Below, one piece after another: positions 26,601-35,760 of a DNA stretch of 64,000 nucleotides. The notes below the pieces were generated by a model. It ran no database searches and was not told the origin of the DNA. It saw only the letters and a list, made by a program, of their open reading frames with translations. Source of the stretch: Citrifermentans bremense (GTDB lineage: Bacteria > Desulfobacterota > Desulfuromonadia > Geobacterales > Geobacteraceae). The stretch covers positions 3,889,501-3,953,500 of the forward strand of contig NZ_AP023213.1 in the NCBI RefSeq assembly GCF_014218275.1. The letters are read 5' to 3'. Numbering within the stretch: the first letter of the stretch is position 1; every line of letters starts with the position of its first letter. Made by a program: the position numbers and the translations under genes.

Positions 26601-28241
26601 GTTGTCGGTGCCGGCGAAGGAACCTGCGGTGATCGGGACGGCGAGCGTGTTCCCCGGTGTTTTGGCTGCGAAGCCGGCGTTCACGGTCGGCGCGATGGCG
26701 TCGGGGCTGATCGGGGTGAGAGGTCCGGTCCAGACGTCGCTCGCGTTGTAGTAGTTAACGTAGCTGTCGTATTCGAAGATCTTGTAGTAGTAGGCGGTCC
26801 CGTTCACGAGCCCGACGCTGTCGGTGAAGGTGGAGAGGTTCCCCACGTAGCGCACGGTGCCGCTGCCCAGGGGGTTACCCGTGGCGTAGGTGGTGCCGTC
26901 GACAGGCTTCGTCGTGTCGCTGCTCGCGGTGTAGCGGACGATGATCACGCTCTGCCCTGCGGTGCCGTAGCTCCAGTTCAGGGTGACGCTCGCGTTGCCG
27001 ACGCTGTTGCTTCCCCAGGTGGAGGGCGCATGCACGTTGGAGAGGGTGAGCGTGGTGTCGGCCGTGTCGCTTCCGGCAAAGACGTTGCCGCTGGTGATGG
27101 TGGTCACCCTGGCAGTGGTGGCGGTAAGCCCGGCAGGCGCGCCAGCGGCGCGGCTCTTGTAGGTCGCGACGATCTTGTAGTTCGCGGAGGTGTTGGTCAC
27201 CGGGATCGGTGTGCCGCCGCTGAAGTTCCAGGTGTCGGAGCCGGGGTTGTTGACCGCGGTGAAGTAGGTGGTGGTTCCCGCCTCGTTCTGGATCGAGAGG
27301 CTGGCGATGGCCGAACCGTTGGTGGTGGTGACGGTGAGGCCCGTCACCGAGTCGGTGGTCGCGGCCGAGCCGGTCACCAGCGAGAAGCCGTCCAGCTTCT
27401 GCGCCGCCGCCCCGGGAGCGACGTTGGCGGAACTCCCTGCGGTGCCGTTGCCAAGGGTCGTGGTGGCGGGGTTAAGCCCGATCACCGCGAAGCCGTAGCG
27501 TGCGGAGGTCCAGGTGGGGCGCGGGTTTTCCGTGCCGCTCGCAGTGATCGGCTTGGAGCCGACCGCGTCTTGGTACAGGCTGCCGTTGGGCGTGTCGAAG
27601 TGCTCGGTGTAGCCGGTCGGCAGGCTCGCTGCCAGGGCGCCGTTCAGGTTGGAGCCGTAGATGGCCGTGCCCCCTGCGGTGACGTTTATGGTGCCGCTGG
27701 TCGGGGTGGTCGCGGAGGTATCCGAGGCCACGGCGCGGGAACCGGTGGTTGGCGTCGCCTGGTTCACGTTTGAGTAGAAGGCCGCGGAAAGGCCTACGCC
27801 AGCCGACGGGGTCGAGTTCCAGGTGACCGTGATGCTCGGGGTGGTTCCCGTAGCCGCCGCGATCTTCGCCTCGTTCAGGTACCCGAACCAGACCTTCATG
27901 CGGCTCGAGGTGTCGGTCGCCACGATCTTGGTCAGGGCCTGCCCGCCATAGCTGACCGTCGGGGTGAAGGTGGTGATGGCCGAGCCGTATTCGGCAACCA
28001 CCTTCACCACCAGCAGGCGGTTATTCCCCGCCCCCTTGGGGAGCGTCATGGTCGGCAGGGTGGAGGTGGTCCCGGTCCCCAGGATCGCCCACTGGGTCTG
28101 GACCGCGACCGCAGCCTGGGCGTCTTTGGCTTCCCGCATCTGCAGGCAGAGCACGGTCGCCAAGATGGTGAACAACGCGACCAGGCAGGCTCTCGCGCCC
28201 CACCCCATGCCCTTGATATTTTTAACGATCACTTTTCCCAT
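23625..28241 (-). CDS. Giant multiheme cytochrome with Ig-like repeats (about 11 hemes)
   Basis: The protein has 1538 residues. The N-terminus MGKVIVKNIKGMGWGARACL is similar in plan to that of the gene 18 bases downstream (MGKIIRNKIHGMSWWTKTSL). Residues to about 1080 are beta-rich, Thr/Ala/Gly-rich domains without hemes. They include two near-identical Big-like repeats, each with YLITTSATQPAA and SYTLYPWVKDGGGNVS type strands, and two later domains built around LTLLTPTGG and LLIVGPDSG. The last ~450 residues hold about 11 heme sites: nine CXXCH and two CX4CH (CNNTYCH, CSNVDCH). It is probably a large surface cytochrome whose heme part is displayed on, or anchored by, an Ig-like stalk. Confidence 0.9.
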   Translation of the reverse strand: MGKVIVKNIKGMGWGARACLVALFTILATVLCLQMREAKDAQAAVAVQTQWAILGTGTTSTLPTMTLPKGAGNNRLLVVKVVAEYGSAITTFTPTVSYGGQALTKIVATDTSSRMKVWFGYLNEAKIAAATGTTPSITVTWNSTPSAGVGLSAAFYSNVNQATPTTGSRAVASDTSATTPTSGTINVTAGGTAIYGSNLNGALAASLPTGYTEHFDTPNGSLYQDAVGSKPITASGTENPRPTWTSARYGFAVIGLNPATTTLGNGTAGSSANVAPGAAAQKLDGFSLVTGSAATTDSVTGLTVTTTNGSAIASLSIQNEAGTTTYFTAVNNPGSDTWNFSGGTPIPVTNTSANYKIVATYKSRAAGAPAGLTATTARVTTITSGNVFAGSDTADTTLTLSNVHAPSTWGSNSVGNASVTLNWSYGTAGQSVIIVRYTASSDTTKPVDGTTYATGNPLGSGTVRYVGNLSTFTDSVGLVNGTAYYYKIFEYDSYVNYYNASDVWTGPLTPISPDAIAPTVNAGFAAKTPGNTLAVPITAGSFAGTDNVGGSGISGYLITTSATQPAAGDAGWTTSAPATFTVAAAGSYTLYPWVKDGGGNVSTVYATPVTVVVDMTAPTVGSFTVNTQTNSRNIPIGGITGTDVGTTVAAYLITSSSTQPAANAAGWSATAPATFLVAADGSYTLYPWVKDAAGNVSALSGLTRSVQVDTVAPTGLTAVFPADASTDQAMNTTLQSSAATDAGVGNVSYYFEINDGASYSTNSGWIASTSWAPAGLIAGTTYTWTVKARDGVGNQSSATPRTFTTAAACVRNDPTLTLLTPTGGVASTITVDGGTSVYNLKVVNNDYGGCGSTTFNLGVSDTDVGDVFDPPTLAVPSVTLAPGAQTTTTVTVKATVDHLGGAGKTRAFTAADASHAVVTTGDVQTTLNVVSCTKKTPLLIVGPDSGYLNRGGSMKYTVSIKNTDSGTGCTPVTYNLAIPSETNSTDFNASSFSAPSIVLNSGQIGSVTLTVSAKATAAKNVVNKTTVAASASLHGSPANVAVSSTVNNPMLHNSDSTSSAKWSANGGWGIPNARYGEFDCSTCHVQGGAATRNVNRIRETVAAPDASKGELPGAGQPINYRRTTGTSATQPVPGWDSGATPRASSQKICEVCHTYDATGANGTKAHPFATTATLGNHFGTDGRDCIDCHKHGKGFSVNGMGCTGCHGTETETITPDNRYVVAPPRNASGLTGTVSGAGNVSNDPKVGAHQTHLRGTIGFSNYSTVDYRCEACHGPIPTNFAHINSSSTPAFQGLATKNGAMSASYSGTKCNNTYCHNPAGTGGTLLAANVGTAVFPSWTSASYVAGGSKSVANCNVCHKVPGDTGFQPAGTHAGMNTNVTDCSGCHGHNGDATGTLAGRRHMDGVKWGVGNCDSCHGYGPGTWADKLERSGVAEGKGAHEKHIAYLVQRNNATLTATSDAFGSGTSWTAVCGVCHNGAAHDMGEAIPGTGRTISITPARNFGGTAVYNGIVGQSSQFKAKTCSNVDCHYKETPVWSSY

Positions 28242-28312
28242 GCTGATTCACCTGCCTTTGCACTCGATGTGTCATGGTTTATCGCTTCGTTTCGGTACAC
28301 AGTCATGCCCCC

Positions 28313-31300
28313 CTATTGCGGCAGCCCGGTGTGGCAGGCTGCACAGGCCAGCGGTCCCTTGGTGCGCCACTCCATCTGCGTGCCGTTGTGGCAGGCGACG
28401 GTGGAGCAGGTACCGCCGACGTAGCTCGGAGTGCTCCGGGCCAGGTCGTAGGAAGTGGCGGTCTTGTAACCGTTCACGCGGGTCCAGCTGGTGTACACCG
28501 ACTGGACGGCCTCGACGCCCATCCTGAGCTGCGCCTTGGACTTCACGTTGAACGGACTCATGAATACCACGTCGACGTCGCCGTTTATGTGGCTCTGGCT
28601 GGTGGCCAGGACCTGCATGTTCCCCTTTAGCGGAGCCGAGCCCGCGGTCACGTGGCAGCTGGAGCAGACGCTCCCCTTGTCGTTGTAGGAGACCGCGACG
28701 GTCGCGTTGTGGCACAGGTTGCAGTTGAAGGTGGTCGAGGTTGCCGGGTCGCCGTGGGCGGCGCCTGAGCCCGGGGCGCCTGCGACCGCTATCCTGGCGC
28801 TGTAGCCGTCGAAGATGTCGTTGTAGTGGTTGCCCACCACGTGCCGCGCGTGGGCGGCCGAGCCTTCCTTGCCGCCGGTGTTGGGCGAGTTGCCGTGGCA
28901 CTGGGCGCACTTGTCTACGCCGGCCCACGGGTCGACCGCGTACCAGTCGGGGGTGGTCTGGAACTGGTACTGCTGCGTCGTCTCGGAGACGAAGCCGTTG
29001 GAGTGGCAGTAGACGTTGGAACAGACCACGCTGCTTCCCATGGTGTAGCTCGTCACCCACGGGCCGCCCGCCTTGTTCTTGGTCTTGACGGTGCCGGCGA
29101 GGCTGTGGCTCGGGTCGAGGTCGAGCTCGACGGTGGCGTTTTTGTGGGTGCCGGAATCCATCGGGTGGCAGAAGCCGCAGCCGTATTTAGGGAAGCCGTC
29201 CTTGTACTCGATCCCGTAGATCCACGAGGTGTCGATGAAGTCGCCGGCGGAGAGCTTCTTGCCCGCGAGGAACAGTTCGGCGTCGGTGTGGAACTTGTGC
29301 GCCCCGATCAGCTCCTTGTTGATGCAGGTCGGGTCGCTCGGGTTGCAGGCGGTGACCGAGGAGTGGCAGCCGAGGCAGTCGTCGACGGTAACCTCTACCT
29401 TGCCGTTGAGGTGCTTGCTCTTGTCGACGAAGGCGACGTTGGACTGAGCCACGTGGTTGTGGCAGGCGGAGCAGTTCGTGCTGGCCGAGTGCGGGTATGC
29501 CGGCGGGTTCATGTGGCACTTGGCGCAGCCGGTGCCGCCTAAGTAGGCAGGGTCGTTCCAGGAGGGGCTGGAGCCGGTCCCCTGGGCCGTGCCGTCGGAG
29601 GTTTTCCTGATCCCGGCGTGGCAGTAGGTGTTGTTGCAGGTGCGGGTCGCCGGCACGTACTCGGGGACCATGGCAGCGCCTTCCACCCCGCCTGCATAGC
29701 TCGGGTGGGTGGCGGTGGAGCCCCAGGTAAGCGTGGCGGGGAGGCCGTCCATGTGCCCTGCCGCATCGACCGTGGCCGGAACCGCATGGCACTGGTCGCA
29801 GGTGATCGGGTTGGAGTAGTTGTGCGTCCCCGCGAGGTGCGAGACGTGGGTCCCGACGTAGGGGCTTGCCGGGCTACCCGCTGTGTCCTTGAAGGTAGCG
29901 CTGGTCAGCGCGCTGTTGGCCGAGCCGTGGCACTTCTCGCAGGTGGGGAGCGTGGTGGAGACCCCCCAGTTGCGCGTCGCGCGCCCGTGGCAGGCGCTGG
30001 TGGAGCAGGTGCCGTACCCTTCGCCCGGGGCGTTCTCCAGGGGCTGTGAGTAGGTGGTGCCGGCCCCCTTTTCGGTGAAGGCCAGGTTGATGGTCCCGTT
30101 GGCGTGGGAGGTGCCGGTGCTGCTTGCCGTGTTGCCGGCGCCGTGGCAGACCGAGCAGCTGTAGACGCTGTCGACCGTGTGCCGCTTGTGGCTTCCCAGG
30201 TTCAGGTCGGCCTCGGTCTCCTGCAGGGCTGCCATGTTGCTGTGGCAGCTGCCGCAGCTAAGCGTGCCGTTGGCGCCCCAGGCGGGATTTCCGAACACGG
30301 TGGCCTGGCCGTTGCCGCTTGCCCCCTGGACGTTGCTGTGGCAGTAGGTGGCGCAGCTTTTGTCCGCCTCGCTGTAGCTGCCACCGACCTTGAACTCGAC
30401 CTCGCGGACGCGGTTCAGGTGGTTCGAGGAGTAGTCGCGCATCTTGGCTGCAACACCGCTGTCGACGGTCGAGTTGTGGCAGTTGGCGCAACCGGTCGAG
30501 TCGGTCATAGAGGCGGTGTGCTTCTCGTGGCTGTTGGCAGTCTTCAGGGTGCCGTCGTACTTGTTGGCGTAGTTAGGCGCCCCTGCGGCGCTCGTCCAGG
30601 TAGCATCGGCGGTTCTGCCGTGGCAGCCGTTGCAGGAGAGCTTGGCGTCGCCGCGCCAGTTCTTCGAGCCGGTCATGCTGGCGAAGACCGGTGTGGCCTG
30701 GCCGGAGCTGTGGCAGTAGACGTTGGAGCAGATGCCGGAAGAGGTCACGTAGTTGGCGCTTCCCCCAGCCTTCACGCCGGAGTAGTCCTTGAAGCTGTTG
30801 GAGTGGACGGTGCCGGTGATCGCGGTGTTGCTGGCAAGCGAAACGGTCTTCGCGTGGCACTCGGCGCACATGAGGTTGTTGCCGCGTCCCATGGTCGTGT
30901 CGTTGTCCATGTGGGCTGAGTGTTTCCCGGTCGAGATGGCGACCGTGCCGAGCCCTGCCGGGCCGCCGTGGCAGCCGCTGCAGTTTTCCGGCATGCTCCC
31001 GCCCCACACCGGGGTCGCGGTCTGCTGGCCGTTTCCGTTGCTATGGCAGGAGTTGGAGCAGGTGCCGCCGTAGGTCCCGATCGGGTGCTTCTCCAGCGGA
31101 GAGAGCGAATAGTTGGAAACGTCCACCTTGGTGTTGGCGTGGGAGAGGCCGCCGGAAACGCCGCTGACCGCGCCGGCGTGGCACGCGTCGCAGCCGGTCC
31201 CGGGGAGGCCCAGGTGCTTGTCGTGGCTGCCGGTCGCGGGGGCGCCGGTGGCGGTGAAGGCGCCGGCGCCGCGGTGGCAGGAGGCGCAGCCGGAGTTGTT

Positions 31301-32677
31301 GCCCCAAACCGGCGACTGGATCGGCAGCGGACCGTAGGGGTCGGCGTGGCAGGAGGCGGAGGAGCATGTCCCGGTGTAGGTTCCCGGCGCGTGCTTTTGC
31401 ACCGGCGAGCCGGAGTAGTCGTTGGCGACCTCTACGGTCCCGTTGGCGTGGGTGAGCCCGCCGCTTGCGTTTTTCACCGCACCGTCGTGGCACTGGTTGC
31501 AGGCCGAGCCGGCCAGCGCCATGTGCTTGCCGTGGCTCCCCGTGTCGGGCGCGCCGCTGGCCAGGAAGGTGCCGGCGTTGTTGTGGCAGGCGCCGCAGCC
31601 GGCGCTTTGCCCCCACTGCGGGGACGGAGTGGACTGCGTGCCGTAGGGGCTCGCGTGGCAGGAGGCGTTGGAGCAACTGCCGTAGCCGTTGCCCGGGGTG
31701 CCGGCCTTGTCGTAGCCCCCAAGGGCCACGTCGATGCTGCCGTCCACGTGGGTGCTAGCACTGTAGCTCGTCGCCGAGGCGCTCGCGTGGCAGGCGCCGC
31801 AGTCGCTGTTGGAAGCGAGGTGGCGGGCGTGGCTGCCGGAGGAAAGCGCGCTCGTCTTGTGGCAGGTGTTGCATGCGCCGCTGGCCTGGTCGCTCCAGGC
31901 CGGCGAGGTGTAGTCGCCGGCTGTAAGCGGGCCGCCCGTGGTGCTTTGCCCGGAGCTGTGGCAGTACAGGTTGGAGCAGCTCCCCACGACCCTCGTGGCG
32001 GACTGGCTGGGGAGGTAGGCGAAGTTGGACCCGGCATAGGAGCCGACGGTCACCATGATGTTCCGCCCTGCGCTGGTGGCGTGCTGGAACGGCTTCGCTT
32101 CCTGGGTGTGGTCGGTATGGCACTTGGCGCAGACGGAGAGCTCGCTGCCGTACAGCTCCAGGTGCTTAGTATGTGCGTAACTGTCGGGAACGGCCTTGTG
32201 GCAGGTCCCGCAGGAGGTGCCGGAAGGCTGATCCAGAACCGGCGAGGCCCATTCCGGGGTCGCCGTCTCGAAGTGGCAGTTGACGTTGGAGCAGGTCCCG
32301 AGGGTTGCCGGGGGAACGGAGGTCTGATTGAAGAACCCCCTGCTGTAGCTCGCGCCGGGGTGGCCGTTCAGGTTCTGCTGCACCTGGATGACGCCGTCGC
32401 GATGCCCGGTGCTGGTCACCTGCGCCCCGTGACACTTGGCGCAACTGTCGGCCGTGCCCCCTGCATGGGTCTGGTGGTTGCCCCGAAACGCGCCGCTCTC
32501 CGGATCGCGCTGCCCCGTCAGAGAGTCGAGCGGAGGCATGGTATGGCAATCGTCGCATTTAAGATCGTATTGCGGCGCGGCCAGCGCCAGCGATGCAGTG
32601 AACATCACAACACCGAACAGCACCAAAGCAAGGATCGTTCGGAGGTTGCCATATCCATGTCTGCGGTAGCTCTTCAT
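28313..32677 (-). CDS. Giant multiheme c-type cytochrome (about 37 heme sites)
   Basis: The protein has 1454 residues. A signal peptide ending SLALAA is followed at once by hemes (YDLKCDDCHTMPPLDS). I count about 37 sites: 26 CXXCH, 9 CX4CH (e.g. CSNVNCH, CSNLYCH, CSTSACH, CSTVACH) and 2 CX3CH (CSNSCH, CATYCH). The arrangement is periodic: a CX4CH, then P.W......C..CH, then a GSHxKH or AHxxH segment about 20 residues on, probably supplying distal histidine ligands. The first ~230 residues closely resemble the start of the neighbouring 952-residue cytochrome. No non-heme domain is visible. Likely periplasmic to extracellular electron transport; partners unknown. Confidence 0.93.
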   Translation of the reverse strand: MKSYRRHGYGNLRTILALVLFGVVMFTASLALAAPQYDLKCDDCHTMPPLDSLTGQRDPESGAFRGNHQTHAGGTADSCAKCHGAQVTSTGHRDGVIQVQQNLNGHPGASYSRGFFNQTSVPPATLGTCSNVNCHFETATPEWASPVLDQPSGTSCGTCHKAVPDSYAHTKHLELYGSELSVCAKCHTDHTQEAKPFQHATSAGRNIMVTVGSYAGSNFAYLPSQSATRVVGSCSNLYCHSSGQSTTGGPLTAGDYTSPAWSDQASGACNTCHKTSALSSGSHARHLASNSDCGACHASASATSYSASTHVDGSIDVALGGYDKAGTPGNGYGSCSNASCHASPYGTQSTPSPQWGQSAGCGACHNNAGTFLASGAPDTGSHGKHMALAGSACNQCHDGAVKNASGGLTHANGTVEVANDYSGSPVQKHAPGTYTGTCSSASCHADPYGPLPIQSPVWGNNSGCASCHRGAGAFTATGAPATGSHDKHLGLPGTGCDACHAGAVSGVSGGLSHANTKVDVSNYSLSPLEKHPIGTYGGTCSNSCHSNGNGQQTATPVWGGSMPENCSGCHGGPAGLGTVAISTGKHSAHMDNDTTMGRGNNLMCAECHAKTVSLASNTAITGTVHSNSFKDYSGVKAGGSANYVTSSGICSNVYCHSSGQATPVFASMTGSKNWRGDAKLSCNGCHGRTADATWTSAAGAPNYANKYDGTLKTANSHEKHTASMTDSTGCANCHNSTVDSGVAAKMRDYSSNHLNRVREVEFKVGGSYSEADKSCATYCHSNVQGASGNGQATVFGNPAWGANGTLSCGSCHSNMAALQETEADLNLGSHKRHTVDSVYSCSVCHGAGNTASSTGTSHANGTINLAFTEKGAGTTYSQPLENAPGEGYGTCSTSACHGRATRNWGVSTTLPTCEKCHGSANSALTSATFKDTAGSPASPYVGTHVSHLAGTHNYSNPITCDQCHAVPATVDAAGHMDGLPATLTWGSTATHPSYAGGVEGAAMVPEYVPATRTCNNTYCHAGIRKTSDGTAQGTGSSPSWNDPAYLGGTGCAKCHMNPPAYPHSASTNCSACHNHVAQSNVAFVDKSKHLNGKVEVTVDDCLGCHSSVTACNPSDPTCINKELIGAHKFHTDAELFLAGKKLSAGDFIDTSWIYGIEYKDGFPKYGCGFCHPMDSGTHKNATVELDLDPSHSLAGTVKTKNKAGGPWVTSYTMGSSVVCSNVYCHSNGFVSETTQQYQFQTTPDWYAVDPWAGVDKCAQCHGNSPNTGGKEGSAAHARHVVGNHYNDIFDGYSARIAVAGAPGSGAAHGDPATSTTFNCNLCHNATVAVSYNDKGSVCSSCHVTAGSAPLKGNMQVLATSQSHINGDVDVVFMSPFNVKSKAQLRMGVEAVQSVYTSWTRVNGYKTATSYDLARSTPSYVGGTCSTVACHNGTQMEWRTKGPLACAACHTGLPQ

Positions 32678-32724
32678 TTTAAGCTCCTTCTCTAACCCTC
32701 GGATCTATAACTGAACCAGCTTAT

Positions 32725-32756
32725 TTCCGGCGGGGGGGGAAATCCCCCCGCCGGAA
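32725..32756 (-). terminator. Strong GC hairpin between two cytochrome genes
   Basis: On the minus strand TTCCGGCGGGGGG and the complementary CCCCCCCGCCGGAA surround a short ATTT loop. It lies in the 141-base gap between the 27- and 37-site cytochrome genes and has no long T-run, so it may be an attenuator or mRNA processing/stability structure rather than a full terminator. Confidence 0.6.
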
Positions 32757-32818
32757 GCCTGTAACATGTTTCGTTCTGCTGGGTAAAGCGTCTTCTTACC
32801 GCCTGATGCAGGCAGTTA

Positions 32819-35677
32819 CTACCTTTCGATGCTCCACTGCGGGCTCGGCCTGAAGTGGCAGCTCACGTTGAAGCAGCTGCCGGACTTGTTCACCCCGCCG
32901 GAAACAAGCTGGGCGGAGGTGTAGCTTACCAGGGCCTCGTCGCTGAAGCGGTACTGCGGGTCGACCTTCACGGTCACGTTCTGGACGAAATCCCTGACCG
33001 GAAGCGCCCTGTTGTGGCCGGCCTGTCCCTCGAAGTGGCAGGGGAGGCAGTTGGCCCAACCCTCGGAGGGGTTGGCGTCCTTCTTGATGTGCGCCGCAAC
33101 CACGTGCGCACCGCCGCCGCCGGAGTAGTCTTCGAACTTGGCGGAAGACCAGTTACCCTGTACCGCGAAGGAGACCGCGAAGTTGGTCTTCCTCGGAGCC
33201 GGCGGGTAGCCGTGGCAGGCGTCGCAAGCGCCGTTGGCCATAAACGCGAGGCCGGTGGACGGGTTGTGGGCGTGGCAGTCGAGGCAGTTTTTGGTGGATT
33301 CGACGTGGGTTGCGCCGGTGCCGTCCTTCTTGAAGTACTGGGTCGCGGTGTGGCAGACCTGGCAGACGCCGGTGTTGGCGCCGTTGGCGAAGGTGTTGTT
33401 GCCGGTGAAGCTCACTGCGGTGCCGTTGATCGTGCCGTTCACCATCATGTTGTTGGCGGTACCGTGCGCGTTGTGGCAGTCGGCGCACTTGGAACCCAGG
33501 CCGGAAGCCTGGTGCACTTTAACGCCGAGCTTGAAGCCGGTGACCTTCCCTGCGTCGGTGTGGCAGTAGTTACATTCCTGGTTCTCGGAACCGGTCAGGG
33601 TGGCAAGCAGGCGCTTGTCGCCGGCTACGCCGTTGATGTGGCCGGAGTTGGCGTCGTGGCAAGAGGAGCAGGAGACGCCGGCCTTGCCGTGACCCTTGGT
33701 CGCTGCCAGGGTCTTGTCAGGAGCGGTGAGCGTGCCGATGACGGAGAGCTCGCCGCCTGCGGTGCTGTGGCAGCTTTCGCAGGAAACGCGCCCTGCGGTC
33801 CAGTTGGTGCTCTGCTTGTGGCAGCTGGAGCAGGTGCCGACCTTGTTGTAGCCGATGGCGAGGTTGACCAGGCCGTCGGCGTGGCTTGCCGCGGTGTTAG
33901 GCGTATGGCAGCCGGAGCAGGAGGTGGCCGCGGCGCCGTTCATCCCCGGGCCGTAGCTAGCCGTGAAGTGGGCGGAGTGGGCGTTGCTGGAAACCAGGCC
34001 GTTCACCGTGGTGGAAAGGGCCTTGTGGCAGGTACCGCAGGCGCCGGAAGCGGCGTCGGTCCATTTCGGGGTCCCGGTAAGGTGGCAGGAGGTGGCGCAG
34101 TTCTTGGTGTCGGTCGCGAAGCTGTTCACCTTCACGCCGGCAACCTCGACGATTGCGTCGCCGTGCAGGGCCTTGTTGGCTAAGGTGCTGCTCCCGGTGA
34201 CGGTCTGCGCGTGGCAGGTGTCGCAGGAGTAACCCTTGCTGGCGACGTGAGCCGCGTGGGCGTTGGTGGTAAGGGTTGCGGCGTCGCCGTGGCAGCCGGC
34301 GCAGCCAAGAGACTGACCCCATTTTGCGGCGCCTACGCCGGCGATTTTGCCGCCGCCGTCGTGGCAGGATACCGCGGAGCAGCTGTTCCCTACGATGCTG
34401 AAGCTCTTGCCGTTGCCGGCCGCTACGCTGCGGGTGCCGTCGGTGTGCGGAGCCCCGGCCTTGATGCTCAGGCCGTCGGTGGTGGTGTCGACGTGGCAGT
34501 TCTGGCAGCTTTCCGCCCCGAAGACGTGGTTTGCGTGGCTGTTCGCGCGCGGCTGGTCCGCCCCGGCGTTCGCGTAGTTAGGCTCGCCCGCGATAGAAGC
34601 GAAGGCAGGCGCCGCGTCGGAACCGTGGCAGCTTTTGCAGCTGAGCGCCTCGGTCTGGGTCCAGGTCACGCTCTTCTGGGTCCCCTTGCCGTCGCTGTGG
34701 CAGTAGGAGGTGGAGCAGGTCCCCGCAACCGGGGTACCCACGTGGGCGCCCGCCACGTCCTTGTTCCTGTTGGCGTGGTTTGCGAAGGTGCCGATGGTGC
34801 TGTTGTCGGTCACGGTGGCGGAGTGGCACTCCACGCAGCCGTAGTTGGTCCCGAGGAAGCCGGCGTTGTTCACGTGCTTCGCGTGCTTGCCGGAGAGGGT
34901 GTTGCTGGTCGCGTCGCCGTGGCAGCCGGCGCAGTCAAGGGCAGCGCCCCAGGTCGGCGGGGTGTAGCTACCCTGGCCGTTGCTGTGGCAGTAGACGTTG
35001 GAGCACTTGTTGCCGGCGAAGGAGCCGCCGTCGGTGAAGCTGACTTCGATCGCGCGGCCGGCGCTGGTTGCGTGGCTGAACGGCTTGGCCTGCGCGGTGT
35101 GGTCGGTATGGCAGTTGACGCAGGAGCCGGTGCCGGTGCCGAAGTAGGCGGCGTGCTTGCTCCCCAGCGTCGGGTGGTTGCCGGAGGCGGGAGCGACGTC
35201 GTGGCAGGCGGAGCAGTCGCCCGGGGCCTGGAACGGTGCGGAACCCCAGGCCGGGGTCGCCTTCAGGTTGCCCTTGCCGTCACTGTGGCAGGCCACGGTG
35301 GAGCAGGTACCCATCGGGTTCGGCGGCACCGAGGTCTGGTTCACGAAACCGGCCGCGATCTTCCTGGAATAGCCGATGCCGTCGGCAAGCTCGATGGTCT
35401 TGTTCCTGTGACCCATGGCGTAGCCACTCGCGTCGCCGTGGCACTTGGCGCAGGAATTGACCGCTGCCGAAGCGTGCCCCTGGTGGTTGCCGGGGATGGC
35501 GCCCGTGTAGGGGTTCTTCTTGGCGGTGCCGGAATCAAGCGGCGGCATCTGGTGGCAGAAGGTACAGTCATAGCTGTACTGCGAGGCAGCCTGTGCCTGT
35601 CCGGCACCAAGCGCCATCAGTGTCAGCACCAGAAGTGCCAGCACCGATAAACATCGTCCTCCATACTTAGATAACAT
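32819..35677 (-). CDS. Multiheme c-type cytochrome (about 27 heme sites)
   Basis: The protein has 952 residues with a signal peptide ending AGQAQAA. About 27 sites: 21 CXXCH, 5 CX4CH (CSTVACH, CSNVYCH, CSTSYCH, CSAVSCH, CFNVSCH) and one CX3CH (CATSCH). The first ~230 residues (YDCTFCHQMPPLDSGT, GNHQGHAS, TSVPPNPMGTCSTVACH) match the start of the 37-site protein. The last ~450 (SGACGTCHKAL, CDACHGYPPAP, FEDYSGGGGAHVVAAHI, CFNVSCHFRPSPQWS) match the end of the 29-site protein, so it is a mosaic of its two neighbours. Exported, probably an envelope or extracellular electron carrier. Confidence 0.93.
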   Translation of the reverse strand: MLSKYGGRCLSVLALLVLTLMALGAGQAQAASQYSYDCTFCHQMPPLDSGTAKKNPYTGAIPGNHQGHASAAVNSCAKCHGDASGYAMGHRNKTIELADGIGYSRKIAAGFVNQTSVPPNPMGTCSTVACHSDGKGNLKATPAWGSAPFQAPGDCSACHDVAPASGNHPTLGSKHAAYFGTGTGSCVNCHTDHTAQAKPFSHATSAGRAIEVSFTDGGSFAGNKCSNVYCHSNGQGSYTPPTWGAALDCAGCHGDATSNTLSGKHAKHVNNAGFLGTNYGCVECHSATVTDNSTIGTFANHANRNKDVAGAHVGTPVAGTCSTSYCHSDGKGTQKSVTWTQTEALSCKSCHGSDAAPAFASIAGEPNYANAGADQPRANSHANHVFGAESCQNCHVDTTTDGLSIKAGAPHTDGTRSVAAGNGKSFSIVGNSCSAVSCHDGGGKIAGVGAAKWGQSLGCAGCHGDAATLTTNAHAAHVASKGYSCDTCHAQTVTGSSTLANKALHGDAIVEVAGVKVNSFATDTKNCATSCHLTGTPKWTDAASGACGTCHKALSTTVNGLVSSNAHSAHFTASYGPGMNGAAATSCSGCHTPNTAASHADGLVNLAIGYNKVGTCSSCHKQSTNWTAGRVSCESCHSTAGGELSVIGTLTAPDKTLAATKGHGKAGVSCSSCHDANSGHINGVAGDKRLLATLTGSENQECNYCHTDAGKVTGFKLGVKVHQASGLGSKCADCHNAHGTANNMMVNGTINGTAVSFTGNNTFANGANTGVCQVCHTATQYFKKDGTGATHVESTKNCLDCHAHNPSTGLAFMANGACDACHGYPPAPRKTNFAVSFAVQGNWSSAKFEDYSGGGGAHVVAAHIKKDANPSEGWANCLPCHFEGQAGHNRALPVRDFVQNVTVKVDPQYRFSDEALVSYTSAQLVSGGVNKSGSCFNVSCHFRPSPQWSIER

Positions 35678-35760
35678 CTTTTCCTCCTCTGTAAGGATGC
35701 GTTCCTTTGTTGCTAGTTTTATTGTTCAAGCTGAATCGGCATCAGATCCAGAAACTTGAC

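Noticed and set aside
24294-27773. Plus-strand open frame of 1159 codons opposite the 1538-residue cytochrome
   Set aside because: Composition is a Gly/Arg/Val-rich shadow of GC-rich codons; the minus-strand frame has a signal peptide, Ig-like repeats and heme motifs.
30920-32695. Plus-strand open frame opposite the 37-site cytochrome
   Set aside because: Same kind of antisense shadow, alanine/glycine/valine-rich with no domain.
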